A DNA stretch of 64,000 nt from VAZQ01 sp963725065 (GCA_963725065.1 CAVRXD010000009.1:62001-126000); one strand, 5' to 3'; counted from the first letter of the stretch, positions 35,769 through 44,415 are shown. Notes: generated by a model from the sequence alone, not told the origin. Numbers and translations are program-made.

Positions 35769-37682
35769 CTACGTTTGACGCGCTTTCTGCGAACCGGTGT
35801 CCACTTCGCCGGAAAGCGCTATGCCGGCAATCAGCTTTTCCTCGCGGTCATCGTACATGCTTTCGACCAGCGGCTTGAAGCGCTCGTACATGAGATGGCG
35901 CTTGACCTTGCGCGTCGGGGTGACCGGCTCGCCATCCTCCTCGGGATCGAGCGCCTTGGGCAGGATGCGGAAGGCCTTGATCTGCTCCGCCCGTGCCAGC
36001 TCGCCGTTCGCGCGCTCGATCTCGGCCGAGATCAACCGGACCACGTCGGGGCTGTTGGCGAGGCTGGTGAAGCCGGTATAGGGCACGTCATGGCTGCGGG
36101 CCCAGTCGGCGACCGTGTCGGCGTCGATCTCGATCAGCGCGGTCAGGTATTTGCGGCCGTGGCCGAACACGACCACTTCAGCCACATAGGGGCTGGTCCG
36201 CAGGATATTCTCGATGAACGACGGCGAGATCGTCTTGCCGCCCGAGGTCACAATGAAGTCGCGCGCGCGATCGACGAGACGAAGCGCGCTCTCGCTCCAT
36301 TCGCCGATATCGCCGGTGCGCAGCCAGCCGTCCTCGCCCTTGATGGCGTGGGTTGCGTCCGGATTGTTCCAGTAGCAGTCGAACAGATCGGGGCTTTTCA
36401 CCAGCACTTCGCCGTCGCCGGCGAGCTTGACCTCCCAGCCCGTGGCTACCGTGCCGACGTTTCCGGGGCGGGGAAACGGGCCGCGCTGGCCGCTGATGAT
36501 GCCGCCCGCGGTTTCAGTCTGGCCGTACATCTCCACCACGTTGACGCCGAGCATCTGCCACAGCGCCATGGTCTCGGGCGGCAGCGGCGCACCGGCGCAG
36601 ACCACGAGCTCCAGCCGGTCGAAGCCGAGCTTGTTGAGGATGGGTACGAACACGCCAGCGCGGCAGGCACGGTAGAGCGCCTCGCGCGCAAGGCCTGCCT
36701 CGCCGTCCCAGCGCCGGCGGGCGTGGCCGCGCGCAAACCGCAGCGCGAGATCGGCGGTGGCGCGTTTGCTGCTGCTGGAGTTGAGAATGCCGAGCAGCAC
36801 CTGGGAAGCGAATTTCTGCAGGTAGCGCGGAACGGTGAACAGCACCGTCGGCGCAGATTCGAACAGTGTCGTCGGCAGATCTTCCGGGCTCTCACCGAAA
36901 TGCGGGACGAGGCGCGAGATCAGCGGCAGCGTCACCGCGACGTCGCGACCGAGCACATGGCAGAGCGGCAGATAGGCCACCGTGTGGTGCGGTTTTTGCG
37001 CGAGCGTCGGATAATGCTCGACCAGGTTCGCTGTGGCGGCGAGATGCTTGCCGTGGGCGACCAGCGCACCCTTGGGATGACCGGTGGTGCCCGACGTATA
37101 GACGATGAAGGCGGGCTCTTCAGGGTCGAGCCGTCCCGCCTGCTGCTCCAGCCACGCAAGGTCGGGCTGCTCGACCGGGGCGAGCAACGCCTCGTAGCTT
37201 CGAAGCTTGGGATGCGCGTAAGCGAACATCGCGGAATCGTCGAGCACGACGATCCATTTCAATGCGCTCAGGCCGTCGGCAAACGACAGAATCTTGTCGA
37301 CGTATTCCTGGTTCTCCGCGATGAACATCACCGCGCCGCCGTCACGCAGCTGGTACTCCACCTCGGCGGCCGATGCGGTCGGATAGATGCCGTAGACGAT
37401 GGCGCCCAGCGATTGGGCTGCGAGGTCGCAGATCAGCCATTGCTCGCAGGCGTCGCCCATGATGGCGACGCGCTCGCCACGGGCAAGGCCGAGTTCGGCA
37501 AAGGCGCGCGCCGTGCGCGCCACCAGCGCGGCATAATCGCGCCAGTTGCGTTCGCGGTAGAGGCCGAGATGCTTGCAGCGGAAGGCGACGGCGTCCGGCA
37601 GCGCGCGCGCCCGCTCGCACAGCAGGAGCGGTGCGGACTTGCGGCGCAGCGCCTCCCGGTCGACCGATGGCGTTGCGGTCAT
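35769..37682 (-). CDS. Long-chain acyl-CoA synthetase (AMP-binding, FadD15-like)
   Basis: 637-residue ANL ligase of the eukaryote-like long-chain branch. The P-loop is IVYTSGTTGHPKGALVAHG, the adenine motif VVEMYGQTETAGG, the acid hinge LRTGDIGEW, and the long insert LDPEEDGEPVTPTRKVKRHL near the C-terminus bears the catalytic Lys. It probably opens the minus-strand transcript with livKHMFG. The region 32-70 bp upstream of its ATG contains two operator-like sequences, one of which matches a site near the tetR gene, implying control by that regulator. Confidence 0.9.
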   Translation of the reverse strand: MTATPSVDREALRRKSAPLLLCERARALPDAVAFRCKHLGLYRERNWRDYAALVARTARAFAELGLARGERVAIMGDACEQWLICDLAAQSLGAIVYGIYPTASAAEVEYQLRDGGAVMFIAENQEYVDKILSFADGLSALKWIVVLDDSAMFAYAHPKLRSYEALLAPVEQPDLAWLEQQAGRLDPEEPAFIVYTSGTTGHPKGALVAHGKHLAATANLVEHYPTLAQKPHHTVAYLPLCHVLGRDVAVTLPLISRLVPHFGESPEDLPTTLFESAPTVLFTVPRYLQKFASQVLLGILNSSSSKRATADLALRFARGHARRRWDGEAGLAREALYRACRAGVFVPILNKLGFDRLELVVCAGAPLPPETMALWQMLGVNVVEMYGQTETAGGIISGQRGPFPRPGNVGTVATGWEVKLAGDGEVLVKSPDLFDCYWNNPDATHAIKGEDGWLRTGDIGEWSESALRLVDRARDFIVTSGGKTISPSFIENILRTSPYVAEVVVFGHGRKYLTALIEIDADTVADWARSHDVPYTGFTSLANSPDVVRLISAEIERANGELARAEQIKAFRILPKALDPEEDGEPVTPTRKVKRHLMYERFKPLVESMYDDREEKLIAGIALSGEVDTGSQKARQT

Positions 37683-37713
37683 GCGGCGCTCTTGAGCGTT
37701 TCCCTATGCGTTT

Positions 37714-37752
37714 CTATAGCCCGAGGAGTGGCGCAATTCTATAGCTCGATAG
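37714..37752 (-). promoter_or_regulatory. Putative tandem TetR-type operators upstream of the acyl-CoA synthetase
   Basis: CTATAGCTCGATAG at 37739-37752 has CTAT/ATAG ends; a weaker partner, CTATAGCCCGAGGA, lies at 37714-37727, 25 bp apart. The strong site matches 13 of 14 bases (reverse complement) with the site at 43079-43092. Both sites end 31 bp before a start codon. Confidence 0.6.
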
Positions 37753-37876
37753 ACTGGCGCATGCGTCACGGCGGCCCGCTCCGTCGCCCACCAATCCCGC
37801 GCGCGCCGGCATTGGGACTGCGCCCGACGATTGCAGCCTCGGCGTCGTGCCTACGTCGACGAGCTTCGCGGCGCGG

Positions 37877-39046
37877 CTACTTCATCGGGCATTGTGCGTG
37901 GTAGCGGTCCTGGTGATCCTTGAGCGCGGTGGCGACGGTCTTGAGCGTGTAGGCGCCGTCCGCATCCTTCACCGTTTCCTGCAGGTAGAAATTCTGGATC
38001 GGGAAGTGGTTGTTGCCGTAGCGATAAGGGCCGCGCACCGAGGCGTAATTCGCCTTGCGCATCTCGTCGCGGATCGCGTCCTTGTTGCCGAGGTCGCCTT
38101 TCACGCCGGCCACCGCGCTGTCGATGAGCCTGGCGGAGTCGTAGGCCTGGGCGGCATAGAATGACGGATAGCGGCCGTATTTGGCGCGAAAGTCGGCTAC
38201 GAATTTCTTGTTCGCCTCATTGGGCAGATCGTTCACCCAGTGCTGGGCGCCGGGAATTCCGAGCGCCAGCTCGCCGAGCCGCGGCAGCGACAAGGCGTCG
38301 ATGACGAAGGCGGTGTAGAGCGGTATCTGCGCCTTGAGGCCGGCCTGGGTATATTGCGTGAGAAACTGGATGCCGGCGGCGCCGGGATAGAATGCGAAGA
38401 CCGCATCCGGCTTGGCGGCGCGCGCCTTCGCCAGCTCGACGGAGAAGTCGAGCTGGTCCGGCCATTTGGTGTATTCCTCGCCGGCAACCGTGCCTTTGAA
38501 GTTCTGCTTGAGGCCGGCGATCACGTCCTTGCCGGCGGCATAGTTGGGCGCGATCAGGAAGGCTGACTTGACGCCTTTCTGATTGAGGTATTCGCCGATC
38601 GCCTGCGGGACCTGGTCGCCCTGCCACGACACCGAGAAGAACCAGGGCGAGCATAGCTCGCCGGCGATCTGGGACGGACCGGCATTGGCGCTGATCAGGA
38701 AGGTTTGCGCATCGACCGCGGGCTTCAGCGAGGCCAGCAGGACATTCGACCAGATGTAGCCGGTGAGAAAGTTGACGCGATCGGAACTGATCAGCTTGTC
38801 GGTCTTCTGCTTGCCGACCTCGGGCTTCTGCTGGTCATCCTCGTAAATGACCTGGGCGGGCAGGCCGCCGACCTTGCGACCGAGATGATCGAGCGCGAGC
38901 TCGAAGCCGTCGCGCATGTCGTTGCCGATCACCGCGGCCGGGCCGCTGAACGTGCCGACAAAGCCGATCTTGGCGCTCTCTTGTGCTGCACCCGGCGTGG
39001 CCGCGAGCGCAAGCAGGGCCGCGAAACCTGCGGTTCGCTTGTTCAT
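37877..39046 (-). CDS. Second LivK-type ABC substrate-binding protein
   Basis: 389-residue type I binding protein. The signal peptide ends at ATPGAAQESA, followed by KIGFVGTFSGPAAVIGNDMR and the AQVIYEDDQQKPEVGKQKTD strand. Also present are SQIAGELCSPWFFSVSWQGD and a C-terminal Cys-containing end (HAQCPMK). The ATG at 39046 has GAGGGAGGAC. No extra Liv membrane subunits are adjacent, so it may share livHMFG with the other receptor. It is followed by the MetE-like gene upstream on the same strand. Confidence 0.88.
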   Translation of the reverse strand: MNKRTAGFAALLALAATPGAAQESAKIGFVGTFSGPAAVIGNDMRDGFELALDHLGRKVGGLPAQVIYEDDQQKPEVGKQKTDKLISSDRVNFLTGYIWSNVLLASLKPAVDAQTFLISANAGPSQIAGELCSPWFFSVSWQGDQVPQAIGEYLNQKGVKSAFLIAPNYAAGKDVIAGLKQNFKGTVAGEEYTKWPDQLDFSVELAKARAAKPDAVFAFYPGAAGIQFLTQYTQAGLKAQIPLYTAFVIDALSLPRLGELALGIPGAQHWVNDLPNEANKKFVADFRAKYGRYPSFYAAQAYDSARLIDSAVAGVKGDLGNKDAIRDEMRKANYASVRGPYRYGNNHFPIQNFYLQETVKDADGAYTLKTVATALKDHQDRYHAQCPMK

Positions 39047-39089
39047 ATCGTCCTCCCTCGATCTCAGATTTTTTGTCGGCAGGCACTCC

Positions 39090-40262
39090 TTAAAGCTTGC
39101 CCCAGAGCTGCCGGGTGGCGAGATCGGCACCCTGCCGCATCGCCTTGAACTTCTCCCACACCACCGTGTGATGCACTTCGGTGCGATAGAGCGCCTGGGA
39201 CGAGAAGCCGCAATCCGCGGCGGCGATCACGTTCTCGCGTCCCACCAGCTTGGCGAAGCGCATGATGCGTTCCGCGATCAGTTCCGGATGCTCCACGATG
39301 TTGCTGGCATGGGTGATCATGCCGGGGCAGACCACCTTCCCCTCCGGGACCTTGATCCGCTCGAACAGGTGATATTCGTGCTCGTGGCGCGGATTGGCGC
39401 ATTCGAAGCTGTAGGAGCCGGCGTTGATCTTGAGCATGTAGCCGATGACGTCGGCGAGGCTGGCTTCGTACAGGCGCGGGCCTTCGTTGATGCCGTAGCA
39501 GGTGTGGAAGCGGACCATCTCGGCCGGAATGCCCTTGAGCGCGGCGTTGGTGGCCTCGACATAGATTTCGGCGCGCCGCTTCTTCTGCGCGTCGTCGAGA
39601 CCGGGCTCGAAAAAGATGTCCGGCAGGAAGGGGTCGTCGACCTGCACCAGGATGCCGGCCGCGACGATCGCCTTGTATTCCTTGTTCAGCTCGGCCGCGA
39701 GCGCATGGAAATACTCTTCCTCGGATTTGTAATACTCGTTGATGCCGACGCCCGACGGCGCCGTCGCCGGCAGGAATACGTGATGATCCGGCACGCCCGC
39801 GGCCTTGGCGGCGGCTTTGACATTGTCGATGTCGATCTGAAGATGCTTCTCACCGCGGTACTTGACCGGGGCGACGCAGACCACCGGTGAAAGCGGCACG
39901 ATCGCGCCGCCCATCATCGCGTCCTTGAAATACTGCGCGTAGTATTCCGGAAAGGCCGCGACCTCCTGCTGGAACAGCAGCATCTTCTGCTTGGGGCGAG
40001 ACTCGAAGCCTTCGAGCCGCTCCTGGATATAGGTGAAGAAGCCCGGCTTCGAGACCTCGCCGTCGGTCACGATGTCGATGCCGCAATCGACCTGCTTGCG
40101 CACGCTGTCCGCGACCGCCTTGGTGATGGTCGCGTCATACGTCTTCTGGTCGTAGGGCTGGCCGGCGAACTTCGCCTTCATCATATCGAGCACGGCGTGG
40201 GGCCGCGGCAAGCTGCCGATGTGCGTGGTCTGGATGCGATCGGTGTTTTGTTGAATGGTCAC
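39090..40262 (-). CDS. MetE-like (cobalamin-independent methionine synthase C-domain) methyltransferase
   Basis: 390-residue single-domain homologue of the MetE catalytic domain. Zinc-site residues are visible as His and Cys in RFHTCYG, Glu/Cys in SFECAN and Cys in AAADCGFSS. The opening is IQTTHIGSLPRPHAVLD, the usual HxGSxPR. A full MetE is about 750 residues, so this short form probably transfers a methyl or alkyl group from a different donor; epoxyalkane:coenzyme M transferase belongs to this short class and is an alternative. The start is a GTG with GGGAGA upstream. It lies between the second LivK protein and the LLM oxidoreductase. Confidence 0.85.
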   Translation of the reverse strand: MTIQQNTDRIQTTHIGSLPRPHAVLDMMKAKFAGQPYDQKTYDATITKAVADSVRKQVDCGIDIVTDGEVSKPGFFTYIQERLEGFESRPKQKMLLFQQEVAAFPEYYAQYFKDAMMGGAIVPLSPVVCVAPVKYRGEKHLQIDIDNVKAAAKAAGVPDHHVFLPATAPSGVGINEYYKSEEEYFHALAAELNKEYKAIVAAGILVQVDDPFLPDIFFEPGLDDAQKKRRAEIYVEATNAALKGIPAEMVRFHTCYGINEGPRLYEASLADVIGYMLKINAGSYSFECANPRHEHEYHLFERIKVPEGKVVCPGMITHASNIVEHPELIAERIMRFAKLVGRENVIAAADCGFSSQALYRTEVHHTVVWEKFKAMRQGADLATRQLWGKL

Positions 40263-40443
40263 AGGCGTTGTCTCCCGGTTCGCTCGTGCCGTCGGAGCGC
40301 GGCACTTAAGCGTGTCTCTAAGAATTGCCGTTGTGCGCGGACTTCCTTTCCCGCTTCCGCTCGAGCCGTCAGGTCAGTGTGACCGCGTGCGGTGCCGAAG
40401 CGATGACGCGGAAAACCCGCGGACGCTCCGGACAGGATGATTG

Positions 40444-41517
40444 CTAGGCCGCTCTTTGCTTGTGCGCGCCGTCGAAGGCGGGCGCCACCTCGCGCATGAA
40501 GCGCTCCATCTCGTCCTTGACCTGCTGGTGCGGCTTCAGCCCGACGTTGAAATAGAGGATCACCTCGTGAAAGCCGGCGGCTTCCACCTTCTTCAGGGTG
40601 TCGATGATCCGCTGCGCCGATCCGATCAGCACCGAATTTTCCGTGAGATCCTCCGGCCTGACCTTGTTCAGCCGCGCCACCATGTCGACGAAATAGCGAT
40701 AGCTCGGCGGCGCCGTCTTCGGATCGCCCGGAAGCGCCGGGATCACGCATTCGCGGTAGTAGCGAATCTGGCGCGCGCGCTGGGCGTCCTCTTGCGCCTG
40801 GTTGTCGGCGAAGTGGGTGAAGTAGCTGCACATCAGGCGGCCGGGCTTGGTGCCGTATTTGGCGCACGATTCATGGTAGAGGTCGGCAACCTGCTTCAAG
40901 CCGCCGAAGCTCATGGCGGCGGCGAAGGGCGCGACGATCAGGCCGCAATTGAGCCGCGCCGCCAACTCGATCGAAGGCTTGGAGAACGATCCGACATAGG
41001 TCGGAATCGGCTTCTGCACCGGCTTGGGCGTGATGCGCACATCTTCGAATGAGTAGTGCTTGCCCTGATGGGTGATGCGGTCCTCCGCAGCCCATAGCTT
41101 GCGCACGACCTCGAGCCCCTCGTCGAAGATGCCCTGATTGTCTTCGAACGAGACGTGGAACGGCAGGTATTCACGCTGATCGTAACCGCGGCCGGTCGCG
41201 AAATCGACTCTCCCGTTGCTGAGAAGGTCGAGCGTGGCCCATTGCTCGGCCACCCGGATCGGATGGTGCAGCGGCAACACCGTCACCGCCGGCGCGAGCC
41301 GGATGTGCTTCGTTCGCGCCGCGATATAGGCGAGCACCAGATCCGGGCAGGACAGCACGCCAAGAGAATTGAAGTGATGCTCGCCGATCCAGGCCGAATG
41401 CATGCCGAGTCGATCGGCGTGCAGCGCTTCTTCCGTGATGTCGGAGACGAACTGGTTCGGTGTCCGCGCGTTGTTCTCGTAGTGATTGTCGCTCAGGGTG
41501 AAGTAGCCAAATTCCAC
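40444..41517 (-). CDS. LLM-class flavin-dependent monooxygenase
   Basis: 357-residue bacterial-luciferase-like monooxygenase that uses reduced FMN and oxygen. It opens with VEFGYFTLSDNHYENNART, then SAWIGEHHFNSLGVLSCPD and LAPAVTVLPLHHPIRVAEQW, and FATGRGYDQREY, all family signatures. The GTG at 41517 follows GGGAGGAG. A MarR gene is divergent with a good palindromic operator between them, so MarR likely represses it. It may oxidise the compound imported by the neighbouring Liv system. Confidence 0.9.
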   Translation of the reverse strand: MEFGYFTLSDNHYENNARTPNQFVSDITEEALHADRLGMHSAWIGEHHFNSLGVLSCPDLVLAYIAARTKHIRLAPAVTVLPLHHPIRVAEQWATLDLLSNGRVDFATGRGYDQREYLPFHVSFEDNQGIFDEGLEVVRKLWAAEDRITHQGKHYSFEDVRITPKPVQKPIPTYVGSFSKPSIELAARLNCGLIVAPFAAAMSFGGLKQVADLYHESCAKYGTKPGRLMCSYFTHFADNQAQEDAQRARQIRYYRECVIPALPGDPKTAPPSYRYFVDMVARLNKVRPEDLTENSVLIGSAQRIIDTLKKVEAAGFHEVILYFNVGLKPHQQVKDEMERFMREVAPAFDGAHKQRAA

Positions 41518-41575
41518 AACACTCCTCCCATGTCTACCGAGCTTCAGGCCGGTTTCTTGTTCCCGACAATATAGA

Positions 41576-41600
41576 TGCATTTGCAACAGTTGTAAATGCA
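41576..41600. promoter_or_regulatory. Near-perfect palindromic operator between the LLM gene and marR
   Basis: Twenty-five base pairs with arms TGCATTTGCAAC and TTGTAAATGCA around a one- to two-base centre; the arms match except for one position. It lies 59 bp upstream of the LLM start and 126 bp before the MarR start. AT-rich palindromes of this size are typical MarR sites. Confidence 0.7.
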
Positions 41601-41726
41601 ACTGATCGGCCGCGTCGTGGGCTATTATGCACCGAACCGACGTCCCCGTCAGCGCGACAGCTTTGACATCGCGGGAACGCGCTCATAAAAGCTTGCGCGC
41701 ATCGATCTTTCAGGAATGTCCTATTC

Positions 41727-42182
41727 GTGCCCAGCCGTCCCAATCTCGATCTCGGCGAATATCTTCCCTACCTGATCAATCGCGTCGGCTCGGCGCTGGT
41801 GGTCGATTTCGGGCGCAGCACGCTGGCGCGACATCGGCTGAGCATTGCGATGTGGCGCGTACTCGCGGCGCTCTCGAGTGATGACGGCCAGCGCCAGATC
41901 GACCTGGCCGTCATGACCAGCATCGATGTTTCGACGCTCTCGCGGGTGATCACCCGGCTGGCGAGAATGGGCCTGGTGACGCGCACGCGGTCGGCGACCA
42001 ACAGCCGGGAGGTGGTCGTGCGCCTCACCGACAAGGGTGCCGCGGCGCTCGCGCGCCTGATCCCGCGAGCGATCGCGGCGGAACGCCGTGCGATCGCCGG
42101 CGTGCCAGCCAAGGACCTCGCCGTGGTCCGGCGAAGCCTGCGCCGCATGTACGAGAATCTCGCCGGGTCGTCGTCGGGCTAG
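41727..42182 (+). CDS. MarR-family transcriptional regulator
   Basis: 151-residue winged-helix regulator. The DNA-binding core runs from LSIAMWRVLAALSSDDGQRQ through SIDVSTLSRVITRLARMGLV to the wing TRTRSATNSREVVVRLTDKG. The start is a GTG at 41727 after AGGAA. It is divergent from the flavin monooxygenase, with a palindrome between, the common local-repressor arrangement. Its TAG stop lies in the end of a palindromic repeat. Confidence 0.9.
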   Translation: MPSRPNLDLGEYLPYLINRVGSALVVDFGRSTLARHRLSIAMWRVLAALSSDDGQRQIDLAVMTSIDVSTLSRVITRLARMGLVTRTRSATNSREVVVRLTDKGAAALARLIPRAIAAERRAIAGVPAKDLAVVRRSLRRMYENLAGSSSG

Positions 42183-42256
42183 TGCGGTGGATTTGAAGTT
42201 CCTATCATTATAGCCGCGCGTTTGTGTAGGAACTTCAAATCCAAAAACCGCACTAG
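42179..42256. repeat. CTAG-ended palindromic element, complete copy
   Basis: 78-bp inverted-repeat element bounded by CTAG on both sides. The outer arms share CTAGTGCGGT / ACCGCACTAG, and the inner arms GGATTTGAAGTTCCTA / TAGGAACTTCAAATCC are perfect complements. The right arm has four extra bases (runs of A). A 22-base loop lies between. A half copy ends another gene at 25975. It supplies the marR stop and can fold as a bidirectional terminator. Confidence 0.8.
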
Positions 42257-42270
42257 AATCATAGATTGCG

Positions 42271-42344
42271 AGTGTCCTTTTGATTCCGAAGTTCGCAAAT
42301 GAGTGTGCCGCGCAATGATGCGAACTTCGGAATCGGGACACTAG
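42271..42344. repeat. Second, different palindromic element ending in CTAG
   Basis: Inverted repeat with AGTGTCC / GGACACT outer arms and GATTCCGAAGTTCGCA / TGCGAACTTCGGAATC inner arms (16 bp, perfect), loop 21 nt. The right end reads ACACTAG and its CTA is the tetR stop codon on the minus strand. It lies 15 bp from the first element and has no obvious sequence similarity to it apart from ends and design. Confidence 0.75.
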
Positions 42345-43000
42345 CGGGCGGACCCGCGCACCGCAGTCCGCCGACGCGGCGGCTTTGGCCGTTTCGCCAC
42401 GCCTGCGACCAGCAGGCGGGCGAATTCGCCGCTGATGCGATCGATCGCCACTTCCTCGGCGCGATACCAGTTCGCCACCGCATTGGCCATGCCAAGGATA
42501 CCGAGCACCGCCAAGCGGGTATCGAGATCGGAGCGGAATTCGCCCCGGCGCACGCCTTCCTTGAGCACGCTTTCGAACACCTGCTCCAGTCCGCGCGACC
42601 ATTTCCCGATCCGCCGCCGGCTCTCAGGCGGCAGGTGCTGACGCTCGTTCAGGAACACCCGGACGAAGTCGCTGCGATCGGTGAGCGGCGAGAGGTGCGA
42701 CTTGATGAGGCGGGTAAGCTTATCGGCCGCGCTGCCCGGTCCCGACGCGATTGCCTTGGCCACCTCGAAGAAGCCGCCCACGCCCTGCAGGCAGACGAGC
42801 TCGAGCGCGCCCTCCTTGGAGGGAAAATAATAGTACAGGCTCGCCTGCCTGATGCCGAGCACGTCGGCGATGTCCTGGGTGGTGGCCCCGTGGAAACCGC
42901 GCGCCGCGAAGACACGGGCAGCGGCCTCGATGATCTCGGGCTCGCGCCGCCGCGGGCTCCGTCGTGAACGTCGCGAGGACGGAAGGGTGACGACCGTCAT
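42341..43000 (-). CDS. TetR-family transcriptional regulator
   Basis: 219-residue regulator. The N-terminal helix-turn-helix is ARVFAARGFHGATTQDIADV followed by GIRQASLYYYFPSKEGALEL, a textbook TetR motif. A basic run (SSRRSRRSPRRREP) precedes it. The effector domain is of FadR/PaaR-like length. ATG 43000 is preferred over a GTG at 43078 that would overlap the operator. It is divergent from the MetE-like gene, and the shared operator suggests control of itself, that gene and the acyl-CoA synthetase. Its stop is the end of a palindromic repeat. Confidence 0.9.
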   Translation of the reverse strand: MTVVTLPSSRRSRRSPRRREPEIIEAAARVFAARGFHGATTQDIADVLGIRQASLYYYFPSKEGALELVCLQGVGGFFEVAKAIASGPGSAADKLTRLIKSHLSPLTDRSDFVRVFLNERQHLPPESRRRIGKWSRGLEQVFESVLKEGVRRGEFRSDLDTRLAVLGILGMANAVANWYRAEEVAIDRISGEFARLLVAGVAKRPKPPRRRTAVRGSAR

Positions 43001-43078
43001 GGCCACATGCTCTCCCGTGCCAGCGCGACGGCGGCGGCCGGGGATTGTGTTGTGCCATGGAGGCGAACTAAATTCCAC

Positions 43079-43092
43079 CTATTGAGCTATAG
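43079..43092 (+). promoter_or_regulatory. Putative TetR operator in the tetR/MetE-like divergent promoter
   Basis: CTATTGAGCTATAG, whose reverse complement matches the site at 37739-37752 in 13 of 14 bases. It ends 31 bp before the MetE-like ATG and lies 79 bp upstream of the tetR ATG. Confidence 0.6.
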
Positions 43093-43123
43093 ACAAACGC
43101 CCGGAGTTGGGGAGCGACCAAGC

Positions 43124-44236
43124 ATGAGCATGCGTCCGGACGGCCGTCCACCGTTTCGCGCCGACCACATCGGAAGCCTGCTGCGCCCGCCGGGGCTGCG
43201 CCAGGCATTCCGCCGCCGCGCCGGCGGCGAGATCGGCGAAGACGAGTTCATCCGCATTCAGGACGACTGCGTGCGTGCCGCGGTCCGCATGCAGCAGGAG
43301 ACCGGGCTTGAGGTCGTTACCGACGGGGAGTTTCGCCGCGGTTCCTATTGGGGGCGCTTCGTGGAGCGCACCGAGGGCCTCGAGGTCCGCGCTGCGCTGC
43401 TCAAGTTTCGCGACGACCATGGCCATGAAGTCGATTTCACCGCGCCCTACGCGACGGCACCGCTGCGACGCGCGCATCCGCTCGCGCTCGATGAATTCCT
43501 CTTCCTGCGCGATGCCGCCACGGTCACGGCCAAGATCACGCTGCCGGCGCCCTCGACCATGCACTTTCTACGCTTTGCCGACTTCGCCGACCGTAACGCC
43601 TATGCCGATGTCGATGCCTTCTTCGCCGATCTCATCGCGGTCTTTGCGCAGGAGATCGCCGGTCTGGTGCAGGCAGGATGCCGGTACGTGCAGCTCGACG
43701 AGATCGCCATTGCGCTCTTGTGCGATCCCGCAATCCGCGAGCGGGTCGCAGCCGCGGGCGGCGACCCCGGCGCGCTGGTCGATCGCTACATCGATGCCAT
43801 CAACGGCGCGGTCGCGGCGTGTCCGGATGAGGTTGTGGTCGGCGTGCACATGTGCCGCGGCAACTTTCGCGGCCATTATCTGGCCGACGGTGGGTACGAC
43901 GCGGTGGCGGAACGCTTCTTCGCCGGTACCGACGCCAATCACTTCCTGCTCGAATACGACACGCCCCGGGCAGGCGATTTCGCGCCGCTGCGCTTCGTGC
44001 CGAAAGGCAAGGGCGTGGTGCTGGGCCTGGTCAGCAGCAAGACTCCCGCGCTCGAAAGCCTGGACAGCTTGCAACGCCGCGCGGAAGAAGCCGCAAGCCA
44101 TATCGATCTCGACCGGCTCGCGATCAGCCCGCAATGCGGCTTCGCGAGCAGCGCTGCGGGCAATCCGCTGAGCGAGGCCGATGAGCGTGCGAAGCTGCAG
44201 CGGGTTGTGGAGGCGGCGCGGGCGATCTGGCGCTAA
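43124..44236 (+). CDS. Second MetE-like methyltransferase
   Basis: 370-residue MetE C-domain homologue only distantly similar to the one at 39090. It opens with FRADHIGSLLRPPGLRQAF; TDGEFRRGSYWGRF is a second family signature. Zinc ligands are visible as His and Cys in VGVHMCRGN and Cys in ISPQCGFASS. The sequence RRGSYWGRFVERTEGLEVR is typical of the COG0620 subgroup often annotated as 5-methyltetrahydropteroyltriglutamate-homocysteine methyltransferase. ATG 43124 follows GGAGTTGGGGA. TetR-type control from the divergent promoter is likely. EaCoMT-like alkyl transfer is an alternative function. Confidence 0.85.
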   Translation: MSMRPDGRPPFRADHIGSLLRPPGLRQAFRRRAGGEIGEDEFIRIQDDCVRAAVRMQQETGLEVVTDGEFRRGSYWGRFVERTEGLEVRAALLKFRDDHGHEVDFTAPYATAPLRRAHPLALDEFLFLRDAATVTAKITLPAPSTMHFLRFADFADRNAYADVDAFFADLIAVFAQEIAGLVQAGCRYVQLDEIAIALLCDPAIRERVAAAGGDPGALVDRYIDAINGAVAACPDEVVVGVHMCRGNFRGHYLADGGYDAVAERFFAGTDANHFLLEYDTPRAGDFAPLRFVPKGKGVVLGLVSSKTPALESLDSLQRRAEEAASHIDLDRLAISPQCGFASSAAGNPLSEADERAKLQRVVEAARAIWR

Positions 44237-44415
44237 GGCCGGGAGCCGACGTTTCCAACCTTCGTCTGCGGAGTGTTCGCGAGAATGATCTCGAGAACCT
44301 CCAGAATTTTTCTGCCGGTCTCAGTCGACACGTCTTCAACTCGGTTGTGAGATTCCGTCAGCTTTGTGACGACGCTTTGTTGGCCGCGTGAATAGTGGAT
44401 GAACGCGTCGTCCAC
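44233..44415 (-). CDS. Possible 60-residue hypothetical protein
   Basis: Short GTG-initiated minus-strand frame with a plausible helical composition (LTESHNRVEDVSTETGRKIL). Its stop overlaps the MetE-like stop on the other strand. Local base composition is less GC-rich than neighbours. No family recognised and no good ribosome binding site, so it may be spurious or a gene remnant. Confidence 0.25.
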   Translation of the reverse strand: MDDAFIHYSRGQQSVVTKLTESHNRVEDVSTETGRKILEVLEIILANTPQTKVGNVGSRP

